From positions 62,001 through 126,000 of the forward strand of contig CACGIS010000001.1 in the NCBI GenBank assembly GCA_902573175.1: 64,000 bases of DNA. The letters are read 5' to 3'. Positions 9,720 to 18,413 of the stretch are shown here, one piece after another. Within the stretch, counting starts at the first letter, position 1; every line of letters starts with the position of its first letter. A model generated the notes under the pieces. That model saw only the letters and a list, made by a program, of their open reading frames with translations, had not been told where the DNA came from and did not search any database. This stretch comes from Paracoccaceae bacterium. GTDB taxonomy: Bacteria > Pseudomonadota > Alphaproteobacteria > Rhodobacterales > Rhodobacteraceae. Position numbers and translations under genes: made by a program.

Positions 9720-10889
9720 ATGCAAAAAGAAACAAACTTGGAGCTGGTAAGACAACATGTTTCTGTAGCAAATGGCTTACCGAACGAACACTATATAGAC
9801 CAATCTGTATTCGATGAAGAGAGAAATAGTGTACTATTTAATCAATGGGCAGGCTTAGATGTATGCTCTGAGGTGCCTGAGATTGGTGATAGCAAACCTA
9901 TAAACTTTATGGGCCTGCCACTTTTCATTATTAGAGATAACAAAAATATTGTTCGAGTTTTTCAAAATACGTGTAGACATCGGGGGATGATACTGGTTGA
10001 AAAAACTAAGAAAATTCAAGGAGCTATTAGATGTCCTTATCATAGCTGGTGTTATTCAACTGAAGGAAAGTTAATCAGCACACCTCACGTAGGCGGACCA
10101 GGTCAAAATACAGATGAAAATATAGATAGAACAAAATTGTCTTTAGTTGAAATCAGATCTCATGTTTGGAGAGATGTTATTTGGGTCAATATAGACGGTA
10201 CCGCTGAACCATTTGAAGAGGTTATGGCAAGTACAATTGATAGATGGAAAGAACTGGATCAGAAATTATACCATGGGGGTGAAGACGGTAAATTTTCACT
10301 AAAAGTTAAAGGAAATTGGAAATTAGCAGTTGAGAATTATTGTGAAAGCTACCACCTTCCTTGGGTTCATCCAGGACTTAACAGCTATTCACGTCTAGAA
10401 GATCATTATCATATTGTGAAATATGGAAGTCATTCAGGACAAGGCAGTTTAGTTTATAGGCAACTTACAGATGATAAGGGCCAAAAATTTCCAGATTTTA
10501 AAAACTTAAGTAAAAAGTGGTCAACCGGAGCTGAATACATTGCGTTATACCCAAATGTTCTTTTAGGAGCGCATAGAGATCACGCCTACGCAATCATTTT
10601 GCTTCCTTTGTCTTACTCTGAAACTATTGAAAACATTCATATTTATTATTCTCAACCAAATACCAGTTCCTCCCTAAAGAAAAAAAATAAAGATCAGTGG
10701 AAAGAAATTTTCGAAGAAGATATTTTTGTTGTTGAAGGCATGCAAGCCGGTCGCCTTGGAGTTAAGTTCGACGGCGGTCGCTTTTCACCAAAAATGGACG
10801 AACCGACCCATTGTTTCCATGATTGGGTTGCAAGTAAAGTTAACGACTTTAGAAATAACAATCACCAAATAACCAATGTCACTGAATAA
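9720..10889 (+). CDS. Rieske [2Fe-2S] ring-hydroxylating-type oxygenase, alpha subunit
   Basis: A 389-residue oxygenase. The Rieske domain shows CRHRG and CPYHSW, giving ligands C85, H87, C105 and H108. The catalytic domain has ENYCESYHLPWVHPGL with facial-triad histidines H212 and H217, and D334 (EEDIFVVEGMQ) as the probable third ligand. The pattern resembles the aromatic-ring dioxygenase, choline or glycine-betaine monooxygenase group, in which substrates are often small quaternary amines, but I cannot assign one. No ferredoxin or reductase partner is adjacent, so electrons must come from a gene elsewhere. The stop overlaps the next small gene by 14 nt, suggesting the two work together. 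Confidence 0.83.
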   Translation: MQKETNLELVRQHVSVANGLPNEHYIDQSVFDEERNSVLFNQWAGLDVCSEVPEIGDSKPINFMGLPLFIIRDNKNIVRVFQNTCRHRGMILVEKTKKIQGAIRCPYHSWCYSTEGKLISTPHVGGPGQNTDENIDRTKLSLVEIRSHVWRDVIWVNIDGTAEPFEEVMASTIDRWKELDQKLYHGGEDGKFSLKVKGNWKLAVENYCESYHLPWVHPGLNSYSRLEDHYHIVKYGSHSGQGSLVYRQLTDDKGQKFPDFKNLSKKWSTGAEYIALYPNVLLGAHRDHAYAIILLPLSYSETIENIHIYYSQPNTSSSLKKKNKDQWKEIFEEDIFVVEGMQAGRLGVKFDGGRFSPKMDEPTHCFHDWVASKVNDFRNNNHQITNVTE

Positions 10890-11085
10890 CAAAATACTGA
10901 AGGCGCACCATAATAAAAACTTATCTTTATTGGTCGAACTTTATCAAGAAGCAGCAGATAAAGTTTCAACCCGCCAAGAGCAAAACTTCTTCCGGGTACA
11001 GGCTTATGTTTACGCTTTGGAAGTTGGGCACCATTTAACTCCAATTTTACATAAAAAACTTGTTAAGGACGGAGTCGAGGAATAG
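10876..11085 (+). CDS. Small conserved-looking hypothetical protein (69 aa) overlapping the Rieske gene
   Basis: A 69-residue frame whose ATG lies inside the last codons of the Rieske oxygenase gene (14-nt overlap), a layout typical of translational coupling. The sequence is charged and predicted helical, with segments such as NLSLLVELYQEAADKVSTRQ and FRVQAYVYALEVG that recall a single helical-repeat (TPR-like) unit. There is no signal peptide or membrane segment. I recognise no family. Coupling suggests a role with the oxygenase, perhaps as a stability or assembly factor, but that is inference. It ends 3 nt before the convergent uup stop. Confidence 0.62.
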   Translation: MSLNNKILKAHHNKNLSLLVELYQEAADKVSTRQEQNFFRVQAYVYALEVGHHLTPILHKKLVKDGVEE

Positions 11086-11088
11086 ATA

Positions 11089-12912
11089 TCAATGCCTACC
11101 TGAATTGAGAGCCTTTTCTTCTAATATAAACCATTCATCTTCAAGGCTTTTTAGTTCGGTTTGCCTTTCGATGAGGGCAGTGGAAGCTTTTTCAAATTTA
11201 ACTGGATGATCTAGATATAGCGTGGTATCCGATAAAAAATTTTCTAGTTTTTTTATCTCATATTCAAGACGTTCAATCAAAATCGGTAGTTGCTCTAACC
11301 TGTGATTGTCAACAAAAGAATATCTAGGTTTTGGCGAACATTGATTATTTGAAGTTTCTTCTGAATTATTCTTGATCTTTTTTCGTTTTTCAGTATCTGG
11401 CTTGGTGTTTTCTATTTTTGAGCTTTTATAATCGACCCAACTTCCTGCAATTTTTAAAAATTTACCTTTTCCGGTTAAAATTATACTTGTTTCAACTGTG
11501 CGATTTAAAAAATCTCTATCATGACTGATTAGCAAAACAGTACCAGGATATTCGGCGATAACTTCCTGAAGTAAATCTAATGTTTCCAAATCTAAATCAT
11601 TAGTTGGCTCGTCAAGAATGAGTAAATTACTTTCTTTTACCATTATCTTAGCCAAAAGGAGCCTTGCCTTTTCTCCTCCTGAAAGTGACTTTACCGGAGA
11701 CCTAAGTTGTGTCTCAGAAAATAAGAAATCTTTAAGATAGCCAGCCACGTGTTTAGGTTTGCCTCTAACCAGTATTTGCCCAGCTGTACCAGTACTCTGA
11801 ATATTTGGGTCATCTGTTAAATTCTGTAAGAGAGAGTTCTCTAAATTAAGCTGTTCACGCATTTGATCAAACTTAGCAATAATTAAGTTGGTCCCTAATT
11901 TAATTTTACCAGAGTCTGGCTGAACTTCTCCCAATAGCATTTTTATCAAGGTAGTTTTACCTATACCATTTGGACCTACTATTCCAATCCTATCACCTCG
12001 TTTAATTTGGATTGAAAAATTGCTGATAATACATTTACTAGAAAAATTTTTATTTATATTGCTAGCGTCTACAACTAATTGACCTGATTTTTTTTCTGAT
12101 GCCAATTTCATGTTAGCAGTGCCCATTCTCGGAATATAAGATTTCTCTTGTTCTCTTAACTTCTTTAAGTTTTTCAAACGCCCCTGATTTCTCTTTCGTC
12201 TGGCGCTAATTCCTTCTACAGACCAACGGCTTTCAGACAGAATTTTTCGATTAAGTTTATGCATTTTTTCATCTTCTTCGTGCCAAACTTTATCTCGCCA
12301 TGCTTCAAAACCTCCAAAACCAACGGAACACCTACGAGCTTTTCCTCGATCAATCCAAATCGTATCGTTTGTTAAATTTGAAAGAAACGTGCGATCATGA
12401 CTTATAATAACAAAACTTTTAGATGAATATTTCAATTCAGACTCTAGCCACTCTATCGCTTCCACATCTAAGTGGTTCGTAGGCTCGTCCAAAAGCATAA
12501 TATCATGATCGCCTACAATTAATTTCGTTAATGCTGCTCTTCGCCTTTCACCTCCAGAAGATTCAGAAACAGAAACCTCCAAATCAATTCCAAGACTTTT
12601 TCCAGTCATTTCAATTAAATGGAAATTGCTTTCTGGTATCCCAGAGTAAACGTAATCGTATAGCGTGGTAAATTTGCTTAGATTGGGATCTTGCTCCATA
12701 TACCCGATCGATATACCCTTACTTAGCATTCTATTGCCTTCATCCTGAACAACCAAACCTTGCAGAATCTTAAGAAGTGTCGATTTTCCAGACCCATTTC
12801 TTCCAACTAAAGCAATACGGTCACGCGGATGGATTAATAAATTTAAATTGTTAAAAACGGGCTCTTCTCCAAAAGAGAGAGAAATATTACTTAGACTTAT
12901 TTGTAGACCCAT
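11089..12912 (-). CDS. uup: ABC-F ATPase, Uup type
   Basis: About 607 residues with two ABC domains and no membrane segment, the ABC-F arrangement. Domain 1 has Walker A GRNGSGKS, signature SSGGERRRAAL and Walker B LLDEPTNHLD; domain 2 has GPNGIGKT, LSGGEKARLLLA and LDEPTNDLD. Between them is the P-site linker, and the C-terminus (about residues 535-600) is a Leu/Glu-rich coiled coil like the DNA-binding arm of Uup. Uup-type proteins act on ribosomes or branched DNA intermediates. I use the ATG at 12912 (MGLQISLSN); a TTG 33 nt upstream abuts the preceding stop. Third gene of bamE-olsB-uup. Confidence 0.9.
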   Translation of the reverse strand: MGLQISLSNISLSFGEEPVFNNLNLLIHPRDRIALVGRNGSGKSTLLKILQGLVVQDEGNRMLSKGISIGYMEQDPNLSKFTTLYDYVYSGIPESNFHLIEMTGKSLGIDLEVSVSESSGGERRRAALTKLIVGDHDIMLLDEPTNHLDVEAIEWLESELKYSSKSFVIISHDRTFLSNLTNDTIWIDRGKARRCSVGFGGFEAWRDKVWHEEDEKMHKLNRKILSESRWSVEGISARRKRNQGRLKNLKKLREQEKSYIPRMGTANMKLASEKKSGQLVVDASNINKNFSSKCIISNFSIQIKRGDRIGIVGPNGIGKTTLIKMLLGEVQPDSGKIKLGTNLIIAKFDQMREQLNLENSLLQNLTDDPNIQSTGTAGQILVRGKPKHVAGYLKDFLFSETQLRSPVKSLSGGEKARLLLAKIMVKESNLLILDEPTNDLDLETLDLLQEVIAEYPGTVLLISHDRDFLNRTVETSIILTGKGKFLKIAGSWVDYKSSKIENTKPDTEKRKKIKNNSEETSNNQCSPKPRYSFVDNHRLEQLPILIERLEYEIKKLENFLSDTTLYLDHPVKFEKASTALIERQTELKSLEDEWFILEEKALNSGRH

Positions 12913-12945
12913 CACGATAACATTTCTAGTATTCCGAAAAGACAA

Positions 12946-13686
12946 TCATGCTAAATTTAACAAAAAATTCTTTCGGCTTTTCGGTATTTTGGATATTTCC
13001 ATTCCTGTGAATAAATGGAGAGTTTTCATTTTCAAATCAACCACAGCATGATCGCTGACCCAGGCTCCCATAGAAAGGTAGGTTTTTAATAAAGGTGGCA
13101 TATTTAATAAAGCTTTTTTTCTATCTACTTTGTAAATTAAATCTTTGGAATAATAAAAAACTCTCGCTGCCTTTATTTTTGGACGCCAATGGTCAGGCGC
13201 CATATATCTATCGCGCAGCAATGCAAAACTATCGAGATACTTTTCTTTTTCAATACCTTCAAACGAAGAACAACCAAAAAGAAGTTCTATTTGGTTTTGT
13301 TCAACGATTTGTGCCAAAGCAGCCCATGCCGTTAATACGATACGTGGGTCATTTAGTTCGGGATCTATACAAAATCTACCAACTTCAATCATTGGCTCCG
13401 TATAACTTTCAATAGCCTTTAAGTCATAGAATTGCGAAGAATAGCTAAAAGAAATATTATTTCCATTTTCAAAACTCAGAATTCTATAACAGCAAATTAA
13501 TTGTTCCGTTTCTAAATTTTCAATGAGCACATGTTGGCAAAGTGTATCAAAGTCATCTACATCTAGCTCATCTTTATTTGATAAGTTGAAACATTGATAA
13601 CGCAGTGATTGTGCGGCTGATACATCAATTTCAGAAGATGCAAATCGTGCCCGATATTGGCCAAACCTAACTATTTCCAGTGCCAT
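12946..13686 (-). CDS. olsB: L-ornithine N-alpha-acyltransferase (OlsB-like GNAT)
   Basis: A 246-residue hemolysin/OlsB-type acyltransferase. Visible family features are the N-terminal AAQSLRYQCFNL, MIEVGRFCIDPELNDPRIV, the FGCSSFEG loop, and the C-terminal PPLLKTYLSMGAWVSDHAVVD. OlsB transfers a 3-hydroxyacyl group from ACP to ornithine, making lyso-ornithine lipid, a phosphate-free membrane lipid favoured in phosphate-poor water. The second enzyme, OlsA, is not next to it, so the pathway cannot be shown complete here. It lies between bamE and uup on the minus strand with short spacers. The general GNAT/OlsB family is confident; the acceptor is assumed. Confidence 0.83.
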   Translation of the reverse strand: MALEIVRFGQYRARFASSEIDVSAAQSLRYQCFNLSNKDELDVDDFDTLCQHVLIENLETEQLICCYRILSFENGNNISFSYSSQFYDLKAIESYTEPMIEVGRFCIDPELNDPRIVLTAWAALAQIVEQNQIELLFGCSSFEGIEKEKYLDSFALLRDRYMAPDHWRPKIKAARVFYYSKDLIYKVDRKKALLNMPPLLKTYLSMGAWVSDHAVVDLKMKTLHLFTGMEISKIPKSRKNFLLNLA

Positions 13687-13718
13687 TGGAACAGACTTTC
13701 TATAAAACGGACTCCCTT

Positions 13719-14192
13719 TTACATTCCAAGACTAGAAGTAGAAGGTCCACCAATTGATCCTATTATCTGCTGAAGAATATTCTTATTATCCAATCCAGTT
13801 TCAGTTACCCGATAATCTAATCTAATAAAATTTCCATTATCAACATTAAAAGTCTCAATATTTTTCAGTTTACTGCGCTGATCAAAGGACAGCACTACCA
13901 CTGTTCGATCGACTAGTTGGGCAGACTTAAAACCGGGCGCATTGAAAGTTGATCTAACATAGTAGTAAGCCCCCTCTAGGCCAGCAGTGGCAGGAAGACC
14001 AATTTTTTTAGCAACACTTTGTTTGGTATCTTTACCAATCACCAGAGTTTCCAGGTCTGACTTTGATGGAGTATATCCGTAGTTTTTAATATTCGTAGTA
14101 CACGAGAGAAGAAAACTGGTTAATAAAATAACAACATAGACTCTTATATAAATCAATTTTTTACTTTCTAAACTATGGGCTTTTTGAATCAA
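13719..14192 (-). CDS. bamE: Outer membrane protein assembly lipoprotein BamE
   Basis: A 157-residue SmpA/OmlA (BamE) family lipoprotein. A hydrophobic segment ends in the lipobox LLSC, giving a lipidated cysteine at about residue 31. The mature part has the family pattern IGKDTKQSVAKKIGLPA, then YYYVRSTF and the strand VVVLSFDQRSKLKNIETF. BamE helps the BAM complex insert beta-barrel proteins in the outer membrane. The start is TTG at 14192, with AGAGG just upstream. It heads the minus-strand bamE-olsB-uup set and is divergent from yceD. Confidence 0.88.
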   Translation of the reverse strand: MIQKAHSLESKKLIYIRVYVVILLTSFLLSCTTNIKNYGYTPSKSDLETLVIGKDTKQSVAKKIGLPATAGLEGAYYYVRSTFNAPGFKSAQLVDRTVVVLSFDQRSKLKNIETFNVDNGNFIRLDYRVTETGLDNKNILQQIIGSIGGPSTSSLGM

Positions 14193-14253
14193 TTCCTCTA
14201 CCTCATAACACTAATATATTTATTAAACGAACATTTTGTATGGAGTTTTTAAT

Positions 14254-14799
14254 ATGGGCTCGCTTGTGCGTTTCTCAGAGATAAACCAATCAAAACCATT
14301 TGATTTTCATTTGATGCTTTCAAATCAAAAAGTTGCTGAATTAGTCAAACGCCTTGATCTACTCAGTATAAAAAAAGTTTCTCTGCTAGGTATATTGTCC
14401 CCATTAAGTATTAATGAATGGAGCCTTAAAGCTGAATTAAGAGCTACAGTAAAACAAAAATGCGTTATCAGTTTTAAACCTGTTAAAACGATAGTCTGTG
14501 AAACAATAAATAGAACTTTTTCTCCTGCAGCCTCGCAAAATACTCCTGAAGCAGTTGATGATGGAACTTCACCAGTAATGTTTGATGATACCCTGTGCGA
14601 GCTTAATGATGAAATAGACTTAACTGAGATAATTTTCGAAGAACTAACTTTAATATTACCACTTTATCCGAAAATCGAAGGTGCAGAGTTAGGCTCTTAT
14701 TCTATAACTGAACCGGGAGCAAAGCCTCTAAACGAAGAAAATATAAAACCCTTTGCACAACTTTCAGAGCTTAAAGACAAACTCTCAACGAAAAAATAA
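14254..14799 (+). CDS. YceD/DUF177 family protein
   Basis: A 181-residue acidic protein of the DUF177 (YceD) family, which in bacteria and plants is needed for 23S rRNA accumulation and is almost always encoded next to rpmF, as here. The start ATG at 14254 follows GGAG (14242-14245). Family features include LSIKKVSLLGILSP, the WSLKAELRATVKQKCVISFKPV segment around a conserved cysteine, and the acidic stretch EIDLTEIIFEELTLILPLYP. There is a 153-nt gap before rpmF. Confidence 0.85.
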   Translation: MGSLVRFSEINQSKPFDFHLMLSNQKVAELVKRLDLLSIKKVSLLGILSPLSINEWSLKAELRATVKQKCVISFKPVKTIVCETINRTFSPAASQNTPEAVDDGTSPVMFDDTLCELNDEIDLTEIIFEELTLILPLYPKIEGAELGSYSITEPGAKPLNEENIKPFAQLSELKDKLSTKK

Positions 14800-14952
14800 A
14801 TCCTAAATGGGAAAGTTGATAAGCATAGAAGGTAATTTTTAAAGTTGAGTTTAAATTTTCTATTGTGTTTCTATTACTAAATCATGTAAGAGGCTTCAGA
14901 TTATACAGTGTAACTTCTGAGCTTTTCGCTCTTAAACAATCGAGGTTGAGGC

Positions 14953-15159
14953 ATGGCTGTCCAGCAAAATAAAGTATCTAAGTCTCGCAGAAACAATAGA
15001 CGGGCGCATGACTCACTAAGCTCTTTTAATCCAAACGAATGTCCAAATTGTGGCGAGTTGAAACGTCCCCACCATGTTTGCGCATCATGCGGTTACTACA
15101 GCGAAAAAGAAGTAATACTCACTGCAGAAGAAATAGATATAGACGAGGACGCAGCTTAA
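14953..15159 (+). CDS. rpmF: 50S ribosomal protein L32
   Basis: bL32, 68 residues. It opens [20 protein letters not shown] and has a zinc-ribbon with [20 protein letters not shown], all four cysteines present. The C-terminal tail is acidic ([11 protein letters not shown]). GAGG precedes the start. Its leader contains an imperfect hairpin (GCTTCAGA 14893-14900 with TCTGAGC 14916-14922). It is first in rpmF-plsX-fabH, the common arrangement coupling ribosome and fatty-acid synthesis. Confidence 0.95.
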   Translation: MAVQQNKVSKSRRNNRRAHDSLSSFNPNECPNCGELKRPHHVCASCGYYSEKEVILTAEEIDIDEDAA

Positions 15160-15178
15160 GCTGTATCGTCGTCTGCAG

Positions 15179-16249
15179 ATGACGCGTAATACTCGAGGAA
15201 ATCAAATAAAAAATAGCCGCATTGTGCTAAGCGTTGACGCAATGGGTGGTGACTTGGGGCCACCAGCAGTTGTGGCAGGTATAGCGCGTTCCGCCAATGA
15301 TAATCCAAACCTCTCCTTCATATTGCATGGTCCAGAAGACATATTGAGGAGCTTGGTAAATAGACGGCGGCGGCTAAAAAATTGTGTTAAGATAGTGAAT
15401 TCAACAGATGTAATAAGCATGAGCGATAAGCCTAGCCTAGTTGTGCGCAGTGGAAAGAATTCATCTATGTGGTCGGCACTAGAATATGTAAAAAACGGCG
15501 AGGCGGATGTTTGTGTTTCATGCGGAAATACCGGTGCTTTGATGGCCATATCAATGATACGTCTTCGCAAATTAGATGGCATCAACCGACCCGCAATAGC
15601 TGTTCTTTGGCCGTCAAGATCAAAAGTTGGGTTCAACATTGTCCTTGATGTCGGTGCCGACATTAAGGCTGAGGCAAACGATTTACTGCAATACGCACTG
15701 ATGGGCGTATCATATGCAAGGAACGGGCTTAACATAGAAAAACCTAAAGTAGGACTTCTTAATGTAGGCACCGAAGAGCACAAGGGCCGAGCTGAGTTGC
15801 ATAGGGCGTATGAACTTATCGAAAAAAATTGTGACCCATCTAGTTTTTCATTTGTTGGGTTTGTTGAGGGCGGTGATATCACTTCAGATAAAGTCGATGT
15901 AATCGTAACAGATGGTTTTACTGGCAATGTTGCCCTCAAAACAGGCGAAGGCACAGCAGCTTTAATTGGAAACTTATTAAAAGAAGCCTTTGCTTACACC
16001 CCATTATCTCGCTTAGCATCTTTTTTGGCCGTTACATCATTAAGAAGATTAAGAAAAAGAATTGATCCACGTAGAGTAAACGGCGGTGTTTTCTTGGGTT
16101 TGAACGGAACTGTTGTAAAGAGTCATGGCTCCGCTGATGCGACTGGAGTAGCCGCGGCTATAAAGCTTGCTGTTCAGTTATCGGAAAATAATTTTTCAGA
16201 AAAAATTGCCGCTCGGGTTGCATCAGCTAACACTATGCAGCACAATTAA
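15179..16249 (+). CDS. plsX: Phosphate acyltransferase PlsX
   Basis: A 356-residue enzyme converting acyl-ACP to acyl-phosphate, the first step of phosphatidic acid synthesis in the PlsX/PlsY route. Diagnostic motifs are LSVDAMGGDLGPPAVVAG at the N-terminus, the SCGNTGALMAIS turn, KVGLLNVGTEEHKG and DVIVTDGFTGNVALKTGEG. A run of Arg/Lys near residues 290-300 is typical of the membrane-facing region. The start at 15179 has a weak ribosome binding site, only 19 nt after rpmF, so coupling is likely. fabH follows after 28 nt. Confidence 0.95.
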   Translation: MTRNTRGNQIKNSRIVLSVDAMGGDLGPPAVVAGIARSANDNPNLSFILHGPEDILRSLVNRRRRLKNCVKIVNSTDVISMSDKPSLVVRSGKNSSMWSALEYVKNGEADVCVSCGNTGALMAISMIRLRKLDGINRPAIAVLWPSRSKVGFNIVLDVGADIKAEANDLLQYALMGVSYARNGLNIEKPKVGLLNVGTEEHKGRAELHRAYELIEKNCDPSSFSFVGFVEGGDITSDKVDVIVTDGFTGNVALKTGEGTAALIGNLLKEAFAYTPLSRLASFLAVTSLRRLRKRIDPRRVNGGVFLGLNGTVVKSHGSADATGVAAAIKLAVQLSENNFSEKIAARVASANTMQHN

Positions 16250-16277
16250 AAAGAACAGGACAAGGTCGGTCTATAAT

Positions 16278-17249
16278 ATGACTAAAAGAGCAGTAATTAA
16301 GGGTGTTGGCCACTACCTCCCCAAAAGAATAGTTCCTAATTCAGAATTTGAAAAAACTCTTAGCACTAGCGATGATTGGATTATCACTCGAAGCGGAATA
16401 AGGCAGAGGCATTTTTCAGATAAAAATGAAACCACTTCAAAAATGGCCATCTTAGCCGGTAAACAAGCTATAAAAGATGCGAAAATACAAGTTTCTGATT
16501 TAGACGCTATAATTTTAGCTACTTCCACAGCCGATCTAACTTTCCCATCAGCAGCTACAATGGTTCAAGCTGGTCTAGGAATAAGGCATGGGTTTGCTTA
16601 TGATGTTCAAGCGGTTTGTGCAGGTTTTATATATGCGTTATCAACAGCCAATGCTCAGATAGTTTCCGGCCAAGCAAATAGAATACTGGTAATTGGTTCT
16701 GAAACTTTTTCAAATTTGATGGACTGGAGTGATCGATCAACTTGTGTGCTTTTCGGTGATGGAGCTGGTGCCGTCGTCTTAGAGGCTCAAAACTCGAATG
16801 GAACCAAAGAGGACCGGGGTATTTTGTCAGTAGATCTTAATTCGGATGGTAGCTATAGAGATATCCTATACGTTGACGGCGGGGTTTCTAAAAAAACAAC
16901 CGGTTATTTAAGAATGGAAGGAAGAGAGGTCTTTAAGCATGCAGTTGATAAATTAGCAAAGACATCAGAAAATGCGATGGCAAAAGCAGGGATAGAATCC
17001 AGTGATGTTGATTGGGTTGTACCTCATCAAGCTAATGTCAGGATCATACAAGGTACGGCACGTAAGATGGGCATACCGGATGAAAAAGTTATTAAAACTG
17101 TTCAAGACCATGGCAATACATCTGCAGCATCAATTCCGTTAGCACTGTCAGTAGCTTCAAAGTCTGGAAAAATAAAACAAAATGATTTGATCGTAACTGA
17201 AGCTATAGGAGGAGGTCTAGCCTGGGGAGCAATAGTACTAAGATGGTAA
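16278..17249 (+). CDS. fabH: Beta-ketoacyl-ACP synthase III
   Basis: A 323-residue initiating condensing enzyme joining acetyl-CoA and malonyl-ACP. The catalytic triad is visible: C114 in AVCAGF, H250 in VVPHQAN and N280 in DHGNTSAAS. The N-terminal GVGHYLPKRIV and the C-terminal glycine-rich EAIGGGLAWGA are standard. The ATG at 16278 gives the normal family start; the open frame extends upstream into plsX out of frame and is not used. Last gene of the rpmF-plsX-fabH unit. Confidence 0.95.
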   Translation: MTKRAVIKGVGHYLPKRIVPNSEFEKTLSTSDDWIITRSGIRQRHFSDKNETTSKMAILAGKQAIKDAKIQVSDLDAIILATSTADLTFPSAATMVQAGLGIRHGFAYDVQAVCAGFIYALSTANAQIVSGQANRILVIGSETFSNLMDWSDRSTCVLFGDGAGAVVLEAQNSNGTKEDRGILSVDLNSDGSYRDILYVDGGVSKKTTGYLRMEGREVFKHAVDKLAKTSENAMAKAGIESSDVDWVVPHQANVRIIQGTARKMGIPDEKVIKTVQDHGNTSAASIPLALSVASKSGKIKQNDLIVTEAIGGGLAWGAIVLRW

Positions 17250-17297
17250 AATATTCGGTTTAATGCATCAAAAATTTCAGAAAAAGCCTCAATATTG

Positions 17298-17327
17298 TTG
17301 ACAGTTAAAAACCGTGCGCTTTAAAAT
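17298..17327 (+). promoter_or_regulatory. Probable promoter of ihfA-merR
   Basis: TTGACA (17298-17303) and TAAAAT (17322-17327) are 18 nt apart and lie 22 nt before the ihfA ATG at 17349, which has GGGAGG (17338-17343) in front. It is one of the best sigma70-type matches in the window. Confidence 0.65.
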
Positions 17328-17348
17328 GATCTCAAACGGGAGGATACA

Positions 17349-17648
17349 ATGGCAGACAAAACACTTACCAGAATGGACTTAAATGAAGCTGTATTTCGTG
17401 AAGTAGGCCTATCTAGGAATGAATCTGCAGATTTAGTTGAGAGCATTCTAAATCATATAAGCGATGCCATGGTAAAAGGTGAACAAGTCAAAATATCATC
17501 ATTTGGAACTTTCAGTTTACGGAACAAAAGTGCCAGGGTAGGACGAAACCCTAAGACTGGTGACGAGGCCCCTATTGCTCCAAGAAGAGTGCTAACTTTC
17601 CGGCCATCACATTTATTGAAAGACCGCGTGGCCACCGGTAATTCTTAA
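17349..17648 (+). CDS. ihfA: Integration host factor subunit alpha
   Basis: A 99-residue HU/IHF-family DNA-bending protein. It reads [19 protein letters not shown] at the N-terminus, the core turn [12 protein letters not shown], and the beta-arm [20 protein letters not shown] where the intercalating proline lies; the last helix ends LKDRV. The TLTRMDL start and the IAPRRV arm favour IHF-alpha over HU. It dimerises with IhfB, encoded elsewhere, and shapes nucleoid, promoters and recombination sites. merR follows after 9 nt. Confidence 0.94.
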   Translation: MADKTLTRMDLNEAVFREVGLSRNESADLVESILNHISDAMVKGEQVKISSFGTFSLRNKSARVGRNPKTGDEAPIAPRRVLTFRPSHLLKDRVATGNS

Positions 17649-17657
17649 GTTACGTAA

Positions 17658-18227
17658 ATGACAAAATCTGCAGATGCCTTTAGAACGATAAGCGAAGTAG
17701 CTGACTGGCTAGATACAGAGACCCACGTATTAAGATTTTGGGAAAGTAAGTTTAGTCAAATTAAACCTGTAAAAAGAGCTGGTGGCCGAAGATATTACCG
17801 ACCAAAAGATATGTTGATTATTGGTGGTATTAAAAAACTTCTGCACGAAGATGGGATTACAATTAAAGGAACACAAAAGATCATTAAAGATAGGGGCCTA
17901 AGTTATATTTCAGATCTTTCTCGACCACTAGAAACGGTAGAAACTGTTATAACTCAGATACAAGAAAAAATATCGCGCAAAACCAAAGAAAGTCTGAATT
18001 TTCCTAATAAAGAAGAAAAATATACCAATAACTTCGATGAGGTGGATGGGCAATTCTCTATGTTTTCAGATGAACCCGTGACCAAACCTTCTGAACCAGT
18101 GAGACCAGAGCCAACTTATAAGTCTATCTCAAATTTTTTATACAAAAAAACATTCGTTTATAGTGATAAAATTTTATTCAAAAAGATATTAAGTACTATC
18201 GATGAAGCTATAAAAAAACGAGCCTAA
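17658..18227 (+). CDS. MerR-family transcriptional regulator
   Basis: A 189-residue regulator with an N-terminal winged-helix MerR domain: [20 protein letters not shown], then the conserved WESKF and the basic wing [14 protein letters not shown]. The rest, rich in Lys/Glu and with a dispensable-looking middle (about residues 105-155), has no cysteine pair for metal sensing and no recognisable drug-binding domain. Similar MerR genes sit next to ihfA in many Rhodobacteraceae, where the target is unknown. Operon with ihfA; tRNA-Pro follows 61 nt downstream. Confidence 0.86.
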   Translation: MTKSADAFRTISEVADWLDTETHVLRFWESKFSQIKPVKRAGGRRYYRPKDMLIIGGIKKLLHEDGITIKGTQKIIKDRGLSYISDLSRPLETVETVITQIQEKISRKTKESLNFPNKEEKYTNNFDEVDGQFSMFSDEPVTKPSEPVRPEPTYKSISNFLYKKTFVYSDKILFKKILSTIDEAIKKRA

Positions 18228-18288
18228 TGCTCTAGGATTGAAGTTTCTTCTTGTTCTCAACTGAAAATCAAGAAATAACACATAAAGT

Positions 18289-18365
18289 CGGGCTATAGCG
18301 CAGCCTGGTAGCGCGTCCGTCTGGGGGACGGAAGGTCGCAGGTTCAAGTCCTGCTAGCCCGACCA
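18289..18365 (+). tRNA. tRNA-Pro (anticodon GGG)
   Basis: A 77-nt cloverleaf including the encoded CCA. The acceptor stem CGGGCTA (18289-18295) pairs with TAGCCCG (18355-18361); the discriminator is A and CCA is at 18363-18365. The anticodon stem is TCCGT/ACGGA with loop CTGGGGG, so the anticodon GGG is at 18323-18325. The T arm is GCAGG-TTCAAGT-CCTGC. It reads CCC and CCT proline codons. No integrated element or att-like repeat is seen at its 3' end. Confidence 0.97.
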
Positions 18366-18413
18366 AGTAGCTCGTGAGTTTTCACAGTCGCATAGATTAA
18401 GGAGCCAAATATT

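Noticed and set aside
15202-15954. Long antisense frame (250 codons) opposite plsX
   Set aside because: It lies wholly inside plsX, has no family motif and no ribosome binding site, while plsX on the plus strand has clear motifs.
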